The notes under the pieces were generated by a model that was not told the DNA's origin, searched no databases, and worked only from the letters and a program-made list of their open reading frames with translations. A program made the position numbers and the translations under genes. Positions 17,626 through 26,444 of a DNA stretch of 64,000 nucleotides are shown one piece after another (position 1 is the first letter of the stretch; each line of letters opens with the position of its first letter). Source of the DNA: Paracidovorax oryzae ATCC 19882 (GTDB lineage: Bacteria; Pseudomonadota; Gammaproteobacteria; Burkholderiales; Burkholderiaceae_C); assembly GCF_000687165.1 (NCBI RefSeq), contig NZ_JMKU01000012.1:1-64000 (forward strand), given 5' to 3'.

Positions 17626-19044
17626 ATGCCGCCGGAGAAGTCTCCCCCGCCCTCCCCCGGCCGCCGCCGCGCGGTCGGCGCCGCGCCCGCAGGCGCCGCG
17701 CCGGCCTCGGGGCGCACGGGCCTGCGCCCGCTGCCGCAGCAGCTGCTGGGCAAGCTCGCCGCCACCGACACGCGCCCGGCCATCATGCTGCTGGAGACCC
17801 TGCTGCTGCCGGGCCTGGCGATCGCGCTGGGCCTGCTGCTCCATCCGCAGGATCCAATCTGGAGCGAGGGCGACTTCCCCTGGGCCTGGCTCGCGCCCGT
17901 CATCGTGGCGCTGCGCTACGGGCCGCTCGCCGGCCTGGGCGGCGCCGTGGTGCTGCTCGCGGGCTGGCTGCTGACCAACCTCGGCCACTACGACCGCTTC
18001 CCTCAGCTGTTCTTCCTGGGCGGCCTCATCCTGGTGCTGATCGTGGGCGAGTTCTCCAGCCTGTGGCAGGCCCGCACCCGGCGCGCAGAGAACGTGCAGC
18101 TCTACCTCGACCAGCGCCTGGAGCACCTCGTGCGCCAGTACTACCTGCTGCGCCTGTCGCACGACCGGCTGGAGCAGGAACTCATCGGCCGGCCCATGTC
18201 GATGCGCGACGCGCTCTCCACGCTGCAGAGCGTGGACACCGGCGCGCCCGAGGACGCCGCGCAGGGCGCGCAGACCCTGCTGCGGCTGCTCGCGCAGTAC
18301 TGCCAGCTCGAATCGGCCGCGCTGCACGCGGCCACCGAAGACCGCGTGGAAGCCGAGCCCGTGGCCCGCATCGGCAGCGGCAGCGAGCCGCTGGACACGC
18401 ACGACCCGCTGGTGCAGCAGGCGCTGGAGACCCGCAAGCTCTGCCACATCAGCCAGCTGCTCACGCACAAGCAGCAGACACGCTACCTCGCCGTCGCGCC
18501 GCTGCTGGACCTGGGCGGGGAGATCTACGGCCTGCTGGTGATCGAGGACATGCCGTTCTTCTCGCTGCAGGACGAGAACCTGCAGACCATCAATCTGCTG
18601 CTGGGCTACTACACCGACGGCCTCGCCATGCAGACCCTGGCACGCCCGATCATGGAGCGCATTCCCGACTGCCCGGCGGATTTCGCCTTCGAGGCCCGGC
18701 GGCTGTCCCACATGCGCGACACCACGAGCGTGCCCAGCATCATCGTGGCGCTCGAGTTCCTGCCCCGCGCCGTCGAGCGCGGCCTGCCGGCCCAGATCGA
18801 GCGCCTGAAGCGCGAACTCGACGAAAGCTGGCTGATCACCGGCCCCGAGCGCCAGGTGCTGGCGGTGCTCATGCCGCTGGGCGACATGGCCACCGCGGAG
18901 GGCTACATCAACCGGCTCGAGAACTGGTCCCGGCAGAAGGGCGGCCAGCCGCTCGCCGAATCCGGCATCTTCCCGCACGTGCTGCCCCTGGAGGGCGAAC
19001 CGCTTGCGGTGCTGGAACAACTGCACAGGATCGCCCATGCTTAA
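17626..19044 (+). CDS. pelD: PelD: inner-membrane c-di-GMP receptor of Pel synthase
   Basis: 472 residues from ATG 17626; a GTG at 17608 overlapping pelC is also possible. A Pro-rich cytoplasmic start precedes four membrane helices (about 50-145), a short coiled segment, a GAF domain (about 190-340) and a degenerate GGDEF domain. PelD activates the PelF synthase when c-di-GMP occupies an RxxD inhibitory-type site. Here the corresponding stretch reads RRLSHMRDTTS and I cannot place a clean RxxD with confidence, so ligand binding should be tested by alignment. The end overlaps pelE by 8 bases. Confidence 0.92.
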   Translation: MPPEKSPPPSPGRRRAVGAAPAGAAPASGRTGLRPLPQQLLGKLAATDTRPAIMLLETLLLPGLAIALGLLLHPQDPIWSEGDFPWAWLAPVIVALRYGPLAGLGGAVVLLAGWLLTNLGHYDRFPQLFFLGGLILVLIVGEFSSLWQARTRRAENVQLYLDQRLEHLVRQYYLLRLSHDRLEQELIGRPMSMRDALSTLQSVDTGAPEDAAQGAQTLLRLLAQYCQLESAALHAATEDRVEAEPVARIGSGSEPLDTHDPLVQQALETRKLCHISQLLTHKQQTRYLAVAPLLDLGGEIYGLLVIEDMPFFSLQDENLQTINLLLGYYTDGLAMQTLARPIMERIPDCPADFAFEARRLSHMRDTTSVPSIIVALEFLPRAVERGLPAQIERLKRELDESWLITGPERQVLAVLMPLGDMATAEGYINRLENWSRQKGGQPLAESGIFPHVLPLEGEPLAVLEQLHRIAHA

Positions 19045-20050
19045 CCTCAAGCTCGGCATCTCGGCCTTCCTGCTCGAACTGGGCGCCTGGAGCGGCCCCC
19101 TGATGCTGCAGGGCCGCTCCGACGCGGCCCTGGCGAGCTACCTGATCGTGCACGCGCTGGCCTGCGCCATGCTCGCGCTGTGCCTGCTGCCATTGCTCTC
19201 GGGCGAGCAGGCCCGCCCCCGCCTGCCCCTGCTGGTGCTCATGGCCGCCTTCAGCTACGCCATCCCCATCGCCGGATTCGTCGGCGCGGTGGTGGGCGTG
19301 GTGGTGCTGCGCCTGTACCGGTCGCCGACCGGGCAGGACGATTTCGAATCCCTGCAGCTGCCCGAATTCGACCTGCACCAGCGCATGCAGGCCAGCTTCC
19401 GGCAGGCGGGGCTGCGGTCCTTCCTGGGCAACGCCCAGGCCCCCATGCAGACCCGCATGCGCGCCATGGTGGCGCTGCAGCACGTCTCCGGCCGCATCGC
19501 CTCGCCCCTGCTGCGCAGCATCCTCAGCGACCCCAGCGAAGACCTGCGGCTGCTCGCCTACGGCATGCTCGACACGCTGGAAAAGCGCATCAACCGCACC
19601 ATCGACAGCGAGCTCGACGCCATGCGCCGCGCCGAGGCCGAGGAAGGCGCCACGCCCGGCCCGCTGATGCTGGAATCCGCACACCGGCTCTCAGACCTCT
19701 ACTGGGAACTGGTGTACCAGGAACTGGTGCAGGGTGACCTGCGCACCCACGCCATCCACGAATCCCTGCGCTACTGCGACATGGTGCTGGCCCAGTCCCC
19801 CGGCAACGCGCAACTCAACCTGCGGCGCGGGCGCCTGCTGCACGCGCAGGGCCGCACCGATGAGGCGGGCGAAGCGTATGCCCGCGCCCGGGAACTGGGG
19901 CTGCCGGCCACGCGCGTGCTGCCCTACCAGGCCGAGCTGTGCTTCGAGCGGCGCGACTATGCGCAGGCCCGCGCGCTGCTGCAGGAACTCGGCCAGTGGC
20001 GCGCCCTGCCGCGCCTGCGGCCGGTGCTCGACTACTGGAACGCCCGATGA
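19037..20050 (+). CDS. pelE: PelE: inner-membrane TPR protein of Pel synthase
   Basis: 337 residues. Two or three N-terminal membrane helices (LASYLIVHALACAMLALCLL; LVLMAAFSYAIPIAGFVGAV) are followed by a soluble alpha-helical part with TPR-like repeats near the C-terminus (NLRRGRLLHAQGRTDEAGEA, AELCFERRDYAQARALLQEL). PelE joins PelD, PelF and PelG in the inner-membrane synthase complex. ATG 19037 begins MLNLKLGISAFLLELGAW, overlapping the pelD stop; the stop overlaps pelF as ATGA. Tight overlaps imply coupled translation. Confidence 0.92.
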   Translation: MLNLKLGISAFLLELGAWSGPLMLQGRSDAALASYLIVHALACAMLALCLLPLLSGEQARPRLPLLVLMAAFSYAIPIAGFVGAVVGVVVLRLYRSPTGQDDFESLQLPEFDLHQRMQASFRQAGLRSFLGNAQAPMQTRMRAMVALQHVSGRIASPLLRSILSDPSEDLRLLAYGMLDTLEKRINRTIDSELDAMRRAEAEEGATPGPLMLESAHRLSDLYWELVYQELVQGDLRTHAIHESLRYCDMVLAQSPGNAQLNLRRGRLLHAQGRTDEAGEAYARARELGLPATRVLPYQAELCFERRDYAQARALLQELGQWRALPRLRPVLDYWNAR

Positions 20051-21585
20051 GCGACGTCCGCCCCCAGGCCCAGGAAGCCGACATCGCGCTGCTGCTCGAA
20101 GGCACGTTTCCCTACGTGAGCGGGGGCGTGTCGAGCTGGATCAACCAGATCATTCGCGCCTACCCCGAATACCGGTTCGCCATCATCTTCCTGGGCAGCC
20201 GCCGCGAGGACTATTCCGGGTTCAAGTACGAACTGCCGCCCAACGTGGTGCATTTCGAGGAGCACTACCTCTACGAGCACCTCGGCGTGCGCTCCATGCC
20301 CGCGCGGCGCCGGGGCGACCGCGCCGCGCTCGAGATGGTGCGCACGCTCGTCGATTCGTTCCGGCTCGGCGACCGCAGCCCTGCGGCGATCGAGGCCTTC
20401 CAGCGCATCAGCCTGGAGATGCAGCCCGGCGGCCGCCTGCCGCTGGAAGACTTCCTCTACAGCGAGCGCGCCTGGGAAATCATCTGCCAGAGCTACCGCG
20501 AACACTGCACGGACCCGTCCTTCGTGGACTATTTCTGGACCGTGCGCATCATGTACCAGCCGCTCTGGATGCTCGCGCGCGTCGCCCGCAGCATGCTGCG
20601 CGTGCGCATGGTGCACAGCGCCTCCACCGGCTACGCGGGCTACCTGGGCGGCCTGGTCCGGCAGATGCGCGGCGTGCCGCTCATCCTCTCGGAGCACGGC
20701 ATCTACACCAAGGAACGCAAGATCGACCTGTTCAAGAGCGAGTGGATCCGCGACAACCGCAACATCTTCCAGCGCGACCCGACCGAGCTGTCGTACTTCC
20801 GCCAGATGTGGATCCAGTTCTTCGAGTGGCTGGGCTACTACTGCTACGCGGCGGCCGACCCGATCATCGCGCTCTACGAGGCCAACCGGCTGCGGCAGGT
20901 GGCCGACGGCGCGGACCCCGCGCGCACCTTCAACATCCCCAACGGCATCAAGCTCGGCCGCTTCGCGCCGCTGCGCGACCAGCGCCCGGCCGAGGTGCCG
21001 CCCATCCTCTGCCTCATCGGCCGGGTGGTTCCCATCAAGGACATCAAGACCTTCATCCGCGCGATGCGCCGCGTGGTGAACCAGCGCCCTGATGCCGAAG
21101 GCTGGATCGCCGGCCCGACCGAGGAAGACCCGGCCTACGCGCAGGAATGCGAGAACCTCGTGCGCAGCCTGGGCCTGGAGAACAACGTGCGCTTCCTGGG
21201 CTTCCAGAAGGTGGAAGACCTCATGCCGCGCATCGGGCTCATCATCCTCTCGTCCATCAGCGAGGCGCTGCCCCTGGTGCTGCTGGAAGGCTACGCGGCC
21301 GGCGTGCCGGCCGTCTCCACCGACGTGGGCTCGTGCCGCCAGCTCATCGAGGGGCTGGACGACGAAGACCGCGCGCTCGGCGCCTCCGGCAAGGTGGTGC
21401 CCATCGCCGATCCGCAGCAGCTCGCGGACGCGTCGCTGTCGCTGCTGAACGACGCGCCCGCCTGGCATGCGGCCAGCCGCGCCGCCGTGGCGCGCGTGGA
21501 GCGCTACTACACCGACACGCTGATGTTCGACCGCTACCGGCGCGTGTACGAACGGGCGTTCGAGCAGACGGAGGGCCCCCGCTGA
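20047..21585 (+). CDS. pelF: PelF: Pel glycosyltransferase (GT4)
   Basis: 512 residues (P. aeruginosa 507), cytosolic GT-B fold. The N-terminus has DIALLLEGTFPYVSGGVSSW, characteristic of PelF. The C-terminal nucleotide-sugar lobe holds the E-x7-E motif in SISEALPLVLLEGYAAGVP and the conserved NGIKLGRFAP and CLIGRVVPIKDIKTFIRA segments. PelF polymerises Pel from UDP-activated N-acetylhexosamine. Start overlaps the pelE stop as ATGA and the stop overlaps pelG as TGATG. Confidence 0.97.
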   Translation: MSDVRPQAQEADIALLLEGTFPYVSGGVSSWINQIIRAYPEYRFAIIFLGSRREDYSGFKYELPPNVVHFEEHYLYEHLGVRSMPARRRGDRAALEMVRTLVDSFRLGDRSPAAIEAFQRISLEMQPGGRLPLEDFLYSERAWEIICQSYREHCTDPSFVDYFWTVRIMYQPLWMLARVARSMLRVRMVHSASTGYAGYLGGLVRQMRGVPLILSEHGIYTKERKIDLFKSEWIRDNRNIFQRDPTELSYFRQMWIQFFEWLGYYCYAAADPIIALYEANRLRQVADGADPARTFNIPNGIKLGRFAPLRDQRPAEVPPILCLIGRVVPIKDIKTFIRAMRRVVNQRPDAEGWIAGPTEEDPAYAQECENLVRSLGLENNVRFLGFQKVEDLMPRIGLIILSSISEALPLVLLEGYAAGVPAVSTDVGSCRQLIEGLDDEDRALGASGKVVPIADPQQLADASLSLLNDAPAWHAASRAAVARVERYYTDTLMFDRYRRVYERAFEQTEGPR

Positions 21586-22958
21586 TGGCTGGCATCGGAT
21601 TCGAGCTGCGCCGCATGCTGCGCAAGAACACCCTGGTCGGCCTCGTGCAGGCCTATGCCTACGCGGGCGTGATCGGCTCCGGCCCCTGGGTGTTCTCCAT
21701 CGTGGGCATCCTGCTCATCGGTATCTTCAGCGCGAGCGTGGTGGTGCCGGGCGTGCTCGTCACCCAGTTCCAGACGTCCGTCACCTACATGGTGGCGGGC
21801 AGCCTCATCCTCACCGGACTGGTGCAACTGGCGTTCACGCGCTTCGTGTCCGACCGGCTCTTCGAGAAGCGCAAGGACTCGATCCTGCCCAACCTGCACG
21901 GCCTGCTGCTGGTGACCACGCTGGCCGCCGCGGCCCTGGGCACGCTGGCGCTCTTCACCGTGCTGCCGCACCTGGGGCTGGTGTACCGCATGCTCATGCT
22001 CGCGGGCTTCACCCTCATGTGCGACGTGTGGGTGCTCACCGTGCTGCTGTCGGGCATGAAGCGCTACAAGGAGATCGTGGCGCTTTTCGGCGTGTCGTAC
22101 GCCGTCATCGTGGTCAGCGCGCTGCTGATGCGGCCCTGGGGCCTGGAAGGACTGCTCGCGGGCTTCGTTCTGGGCAACTACCTGCTGCTCGCGGGCATGT
22201 GGCTGCTCGTGGTGCGCGAGTTCAACCCGCGCGGCCGCATCATCGCCTTCGACTTCGCGGACCGCAAGCTGCTCTACCCCTCCCTGGTCGCCATCGGCTT
22301 CCTCTACAACTTCGGGATCTGGGTGGACAAGTTCATGTTCTGGTACTTCCCGCCCACCTCCGAGCCCATCATCGGGGCGCTGCGGGCCTCGCTGATCTAC
22401 GACCTGCCCGTGTTCCTGGCCTACCTGTCCATCATTCCCGGCATGGCCGTGTTCCTGGTGCGCATCGAGACCGATTTCGTCGAGTACTACGACAAGTTCT
22501 ACGACGCCGTGCGCAGCGGCGGTTCGCTGGAGTACATCGAGGCGATGCGCGACGAGATGGTCTATTCCATCCAGCAGGGCCTGGGCGAGATCGGCAAGAT
22601 CCAGACGCTGGCCGTGCTCATCACCTTCGTCGCCGGGCCGGCCATCCTGAGCGGCCTGGGCATCTCGCGCCTGTACCTGCCGCTGCTGCACGTGCAGGTG
22701 ATCGGCGCGGGGCTGCAGGTGGGGCTGATGGCCATCCTCAACGTGTTCTTCTACCTGGACCAGCGCCGCATCGTGCTGATGCTCTGCGTGCAGTTCGTGC
22801 TGCTCAACATGGTGCTGACCGGCTTCACGCTGCATGCGGGCGCCGCGCTGTACGGCTACGGCTTCGCCATCGCCACGCTGCTCACGCTGTGCACGGGCAT
22901 GTATTTATTGTCTCGACAGCTGAACCGGTTGGAATACGAAACTTTTATGCTGCAGTAG
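21585..22958 (+). CDS. pelG: PelG: Pel inner-membrane transporter
   Basis: 457 residues, almost the same as P. aeruginosa PelG (456), with about twelve membrane helices of the MVF/polysaccharide-transporter superfamily. The N-terminus MAGIGFELRRMLRKNTLVG is a PelG hallmark, and a long conserved loop FDFADRKLLYPS precedes helix 7. It works with PelD/PelE/PelF to move Pel across the inner membrane. It is the last core pel gene; a lipoprotein gene follows 47 bases later with no terminator between. Confidence 0.96.
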   Translation: MAGIGFELRRMLRKNTLVGLVQAYAYAGVIGSGPWVFSIVGILLIGIFSASVVVPGVLVTQFQTSVTYMVAGSLILTGLVQLAFTRFVSDRLFEKRKDSILPNLHGLLLVTTLAAAALGTLALFTVLPHLGLVYRMLMLAGFTLMCDVWVLTVLLSGMKRYKEIVALFGVSYAVIVVSALLMRPWGLEGLLAGFVLGNYLLLAGMWLLVVREFNPRGRIIAFDFADRKLLYPSLVAIGFLYNFGIWVDKFMFWYFPPTSEPIIGALRASLIYDLPVFLAYLSIIPGMAVFLVRIETDFVEYYDKFYDAVRSGGSLEYIEAMRDEMVYSIQQGLGEIGKIQTLAVLITFVAGPAILSGLGISRLYLPLLHVQVIGAGLQVGLMAILNVFFYLDQRRIVLMLCVQFVLLNMVLTGFTLHAGAALYGYGFAIATLLTLCTGMYLLSRQLNRLEYETFMLQ

Positions 22959-23005
22959 CCGGCGGCATTCCACAATCGGTGCTCCAGACCAGCAGAGGGG
23001 GCCCG

Positions 23006-24220
23006 ATGGCACAGCCGAACTTTCCGAACGCACGCGCGGCCCTGCCCGCCTGCCTCCTGGCCGCTGCCGGATTGCTGGGCGCCTGCGGCGGCGGCGCAAG
23101 CCCCGCCGAAAGCACCGGCACCGCCATGACCTCCGAGGCCGCGCAGGACGCGAAGGCCTCCGCCCTGCCGGCGGCGGCCCTCGCGTTCACCGCGCCCGGC
23201 GATGGCGCGGACGTGTTCGACGTGGGGGCTGCCGTCGGCGTCGCCGTGGAGGCCCCGGGTGCAGAGGACGGCGACAGCGTGGTGTTCTCCGCGGGCACCG
23301 CCGCCATCCTGCCGGTGGCCGCCCCGGTCCGCGCCGGCACCGCCTCGGCCAGCTTCACCGCATCCATCCCCGGCCCCCAGGTGATTTCCGCCACGCTGGC
23401 GTCGTCCAGTGGCGCCGCATCCGCCTTGCGCACGGTGTACGCACGGCCGGCCCCGGCCCCGCTCGAGGTGCTGGTGCCCGCCTACTTCTATCCGTCGGAG
23501 GGCTCGCCCTGGGACGCCCTCAGCGCGGGCGCGCGTGCCTACCCGGGCGTGGCCGTCACCGCCATCCTCAACCCCGACAACGGCGTCTTCAAGCGCGCCA
23601 ACCCGGAATTCGCGGCGGCGGCCGGCACCTTCGTGCAGTCGGGCGGCCGGCTGCTCGGCTACGTCTACACCCGCTACGGCGCCCGCTCCGCCAGCACGGT
23701 GAAGCGCAACATCGACAGCTACCTGCAGCTCTACGGCCGGGGCCTCATCAGCGGGTTCTTCATCGACGAGATGTCCACGTCGCCGAAGCGCCTGGCCTAT
23801 TACCTGGACCTGTACACCTACATCAAGGCGCGCGATGCGGGCCTGCGGGTGGTGGGCAACCCCGGCACCCAGACCACCAGCGGCTACCTCGCGGCGGCCG
23901 ACACGCTGGTGAACTTCGAGAACCGATCGCCGGCCTTCGCCAGCTACGACCCGCGCGCCGATGGCGGCTGGCTCTACCAGGTGGCCAACACACGGCAGGC
24001 GGCGCTGCTGCACGATGCACCCGACTGCGCCGCGATGCAGCAGGCCGTGCGCGCGGCCGCCGCGCCGCGCAGCAACGCCGGCATGCTGTACGTGACCGAC
24101 GGCCAGTTCAACCCCGATACAGGCGAAGGCGACCCGTGGGACACCCTGCCGGGCTACTGGCTGCGCTTCCTCGGCACGGTCGATGCCGTCAACCGTGGGG
24201 GGACCCTGCCGTCCTGCTGA
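23006..24220 (+). CDS. Spherulin-4 / Sph3-like (GH135-type) lipoprotein, copy 1
   Basis: 404 residues. A lipoprotein signal ends LLGAC (Cys27), followed by a poorly conserved Ig-like region (about 55-145) and a Spherulin-4 barrel from about 152. The barrel shows LEVLVPAYFYP, the AILNPDNG loop, GYVYTRYG, and the acidic pair Asp254/Glu255 in ISGFFIDEMS, with a further Glu about 50 residues on (LVNFENRS). Fungal Sph3 of this family is an endo-alpha-1,4-N-acetylgalactosaminidase using similarly placed acids. Only 47 bases separate it from pelG and GAGGGGG precedes the ATG, so it probably belongs to the pel transcript. A role in cutting or shaping Pel at the cell surface is inferred. Confidence 0.87.
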   Translation: MAQPNFPNARAALPACLLAAAGLLGACGGGASPAESTGTAMTSEAAQDAKASALPAAALAFTAPGDGADVFDVGAAVGVAVEAPGAEDGDSVVFSAGTAAILPVAAPVRAGTASASFTASIPGPQVISATLASSSGAASALRTVYARPAPAPLEVLVPAYFYPSEGSPWDALSAGARAYPGVAVTAILNPDNGVFKRANPEFAAAAGTFVQSGGRLLGYVYTRYGARSASTVKRNIDSYLQLYGRGLISGFFIDEMSTSPKRLAYYLDLYTYIKARDAGLRVVGNPGTQTTSGYLAAADTLVNFENRSPAFASYDPRADGGWLYQVANTRQAALLHDAPDCAAMQQAVRAAAAPRSNAGMLYVTDGQFNPDTGEGDPWDTLPGYWLRFLGTVDAVNRGGTLPSC

Positions 24221-24363
24221 GCACCTGCCGGGCATTTCCCGGCGTCTTCCCGCCGAATTGTGTCGAAAATTTACAAGAACAACAGAAATCGTCAAAACTA
24301 CGCAGGCCGGACCGACACACAATGCCGTCCGCCCCCTTCGTTCTTACCCAGACAGGAATCGCC

Positions 24364-25566
24364 ATGGCCCGTATGTCCCCCCTTGCCCGCTGGTGCAGCC
24401 TGTCGCTGGCGGCCCTGATCGCTGCCTGTGGCGGTGGAGGCGGCGGCTCTTCGGACGGCACGACGCCGACCAACCCGACCAATCCCTCGAACCCCACGAC
24501 CGTCGCCATCGCCTTCTCCGGGCCCGATGCGGAAACGGTCTCCACCGCGGGCGCCGCCCTGTCGCTGAGCGCGCAGGTCACGGTGAACGGCGCAGCTGCC
24601 GCAGACGGCACGCCGGTCAGTTTCGCGGTCTCCCCGGGCACGTTCTCCGCGACCGGCACCACGCGCTCCGGCGTGGCCACGGTCACGTTCAACGGCGCCA
24701 CGCCGGGCCGGCAGCAGCTCAGCGCCTCCGTGTCGGTGGCCTCGTCGTCGGCGAACGCCACCGCGACGGCCACGCGCGTCATCTACCTGCGCCCCGCCCC
24801 GGCGCCGATGGAAGTGCTGGTGCCTGCCTATTTCTCGCCCTCTTCCGGTACCGAATGGAGCCGCATGGCCAGCGGCGCCGCCGCCAACCCCGGCGTGCAG
24901 GTCACCGCCATCATGAACCCCGACAACGGGGAGTTCGACGCGGCGGATCCTGCCTACGTGAGCGCGCTCACCCAGTTCGTCGCCGCCGGCGGCAAGGTGG
25001 TGGGCTACGTGTACACGGGCTACGGGAAGCGCCCGCTGGCCACCGTGAAGGCCAACATCGATGCGTATTTCACGCTCTACGGGCGCAGCGCGATCAGCGG
25101 CATCTTCCTGGATGAAATGTCTTCCGACGCGGCCATGCTGGCCGGATACCGCGAGATCTACGCCTACATCAAGGCCAAAGATTCCAGCCTGCGCGTGATC
25201 GGCAACCCCGGCATGGTGCCGAACACCGCCGACTACGCCTCGGTGGCCGACGTGCTGGTGACCTTCGAAGCGCGCAACAGCAGCTACGCCACCTACGATC
25301 CGCGCACCACCCCGTGGCTCTACACCCTGGCCAACAGCCGCCAGAGCTCGCTGGTGCACGACACGGCCACCTGCGCCGACATGCAGAAGGCCGTGCGGTC
25401 CGCCGCATCCGCGCTCTACAACGCCGGCCCCATCTACATGACGGACCTGCAGTACGACCCGGTGAAGGACATCGGCAACCCGTGGGCCTCGCTGCCCTCG
25501 TACTGGACCGCCCTGCTGCAAACCGTGGCAGCCGTGAACCAGGGACGCACGCCTCCCGGCTGCTGA
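24364..25566 (+). CDS. Spherulin-4 / Sph3-like (GH135-type) lipoprotein, copy 2
   Basis: 400 residues, a clear paralogue of the preceding gene. The lipoprotein signal ends LIAAC (Cys22), then a GGGGGGSS/Thr-Pro-Asn linker, one bacterial Ig-like domain (about 46-140) and the Spherulin-4 barrel (about 148-400) with MEVLVPAYFSP, AIMNPDNG, GYVYTGYGKR, Asp250/Glu251 in ISGIFLDEMSS and a later Glu in LVTFEARN. ATG 24364 is preferred because AGGAA lies at the right distance; an ATG at 24322 would spoil the signal peptide. The 143-base gap before it is AT-richer and may hold its own promoter. Confidence 0.87.
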   Translation: MARMSPLARWCSLSLAALIAACGGGGGGSSDGTTPTNPTNPSNPTTVAIAFSGPDAETVSTAGAALSLSAQVTVNGAAAADGTPVSFAVSPGTFSATGTTRSGVATVTFNGATPGRQQLSASVSVASSSANATATATRVIYLRPAPAPMEVLVPAYFSPSSGTEWSRMASGAAANPGVQVTAIMNPDNGEFDAADPAYVSALTQFVAAGGKVVGYVYTGYGKRPLATVKANIDAYFTLYGRSAISGIFLDEMSSDAAMLAGYREIYAYIKAKDSSLRVIGNPGMVPNTADYASVADVLVTFEARNSSYATYDPRTTPWLYTLANSRQSSLVHDTATCADMQKAVRSAASALYNAGPIYMTDLQYDPVKDIGNPWASLPSYWTALLQTVAAVNQGRTPPGC

Positions 25567-25576
25567 CGCGGACACC

Positions 25577-25598
25577 GCCTGCGCCCTGCGGCGCAGGC
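25577..25598. terminator. GC-rich hairpin between the second Sph3-like gene and hisA
   Basis: A perfect 9-bp inverted repeat GCCTGCGCC-CTGC-GGCGCAGGC in the 38-base convergent gap. It has no T run on either side, so termination here would be weak or rely on Rho. Confidence 0.6.
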
Positions 25599-25604
25599 GC
25601 CGGC

Positions 25605-26351
25605 TCAGGCCGCGCCGTTCAGCTCGTCCGCGCGCGCCTGCGCCGCGGCGAAGTCGAGGTCGCCGGAGTAGATCGCCCGGCCGCAGATGACACCTTCCAC
25701 GCCTTCGCTCTCCACCGCGCAGAGCTGGTCGATGTCGGCCATGCCGGCCAGGCCGCCGGAGGCAATCACGGGAATGGTGAGGGCCTGCGCCAGCTTCACC
25801 GTGGCGTCGATGTTGATGCCCGACAGCATGCCGTCGCGGCCGATGTCGGTATAGACGATGGACTCGACGCCCCAGTCCTCGAACTTCTTCGCGAGATCGA
25901 CCACCTCGTGGCCGGTGAGCTTGCTCCAGCCGTCCGTGGCGACCTTGCCGTCCTTCGCGTCCAGGCCCACGATGATGTGGCCGCCGAAAGCGCTGCAGGC
26001 GTCCTTCAGGAAGCCGGGGTTCTTCACTGCGGCCGTGCCGATGATGACGTAGCGCAGCCCGCCGTCGATGTATTTCTCGATCGTGTCCAGGTCGCGGATG
26101 CCGCCGCCCAGCTGCACGGGCAGGTCGTCGCCCACCTCCTTGAGGATGGCCTTGATCGCCGCATAGTTCTTGGGCGTGCCGGCGAAAGCGCCGTTCAGGT
26201 CCACGAGGTGCAGGCGCCGCGCACCGGCATCCACCCACTTGCGCGCCATGGCTGCCGGGTCTTCGCCGAAGGTGGTCGATTGATCCATGTCACCTTGCTT
26301 GAGGCGTACGCAGTGTCCGTCCTTGAGGTCGATGGCGGGGATGAGCAGCAT
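25605..26351 (-). CDS. hisA: ProFAR isomerase (HisA)
   Basis: 248 residues, (beta/alpha)8 barrel catalysing the Amadori rearrangement of ProFAR to PRFAR. The first catalytic Asp is in [16 protein letters not shown] (Asp8) and the second in [12 protein letters not shown] (about 126-137). The phosphate loops [10 protein letters not shown] and [12 protein letters not shown] are intact. It lies 93 bases after hisH, a gap filled by a purine-rich stretch. In most relatives hisF would follow directly; here the convergent pel region follows instead. Confidence 0.97.
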   Translation of the reverse strand: MLLIPAIDLKDGHCVRLKQGDMDQSTTFGEDPAAMARKWVDAGARRLHLVDLNGAFAGTPKNYAAIKAILKEVGDDLPVQLGGGIRDLDTIEKYIDGGLRYVIIGTAAVKNPGFLKDACSAFGGHIIVGLDAKDGKVATDGWSKLTGHEVVDLAKKFEDWGVESIVYTDIGRDGMLSGINIDATVKLAQALTIPVIASGGLAGMADIDQLCAVESEGVEGVICGRAIYSGDLDFAAAQARADELNGAA

Positions 26352-26407
26352 GATGGAATGACGAGGTGGGAATGTGCCGTGGCAGGGGCGTGCCAGTGCC
26401 GGCCGGG

Positions 26408-26440
26408 GGTGAAGGAAAGAGGGAAGGAAGAAGCGGGGGA
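26408..26440. repeat. Homopurine tract upstream of hisA
   Basis: Plus-strand purine run (GGGGGTGAAGGAAAGAGGGA and onward) between the hisH stop and hisA start, sharing GGAAGGAAGAAG with the tract before hisF. Confidence 0.65.
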
Positions 26441-26444
26441 ATGC

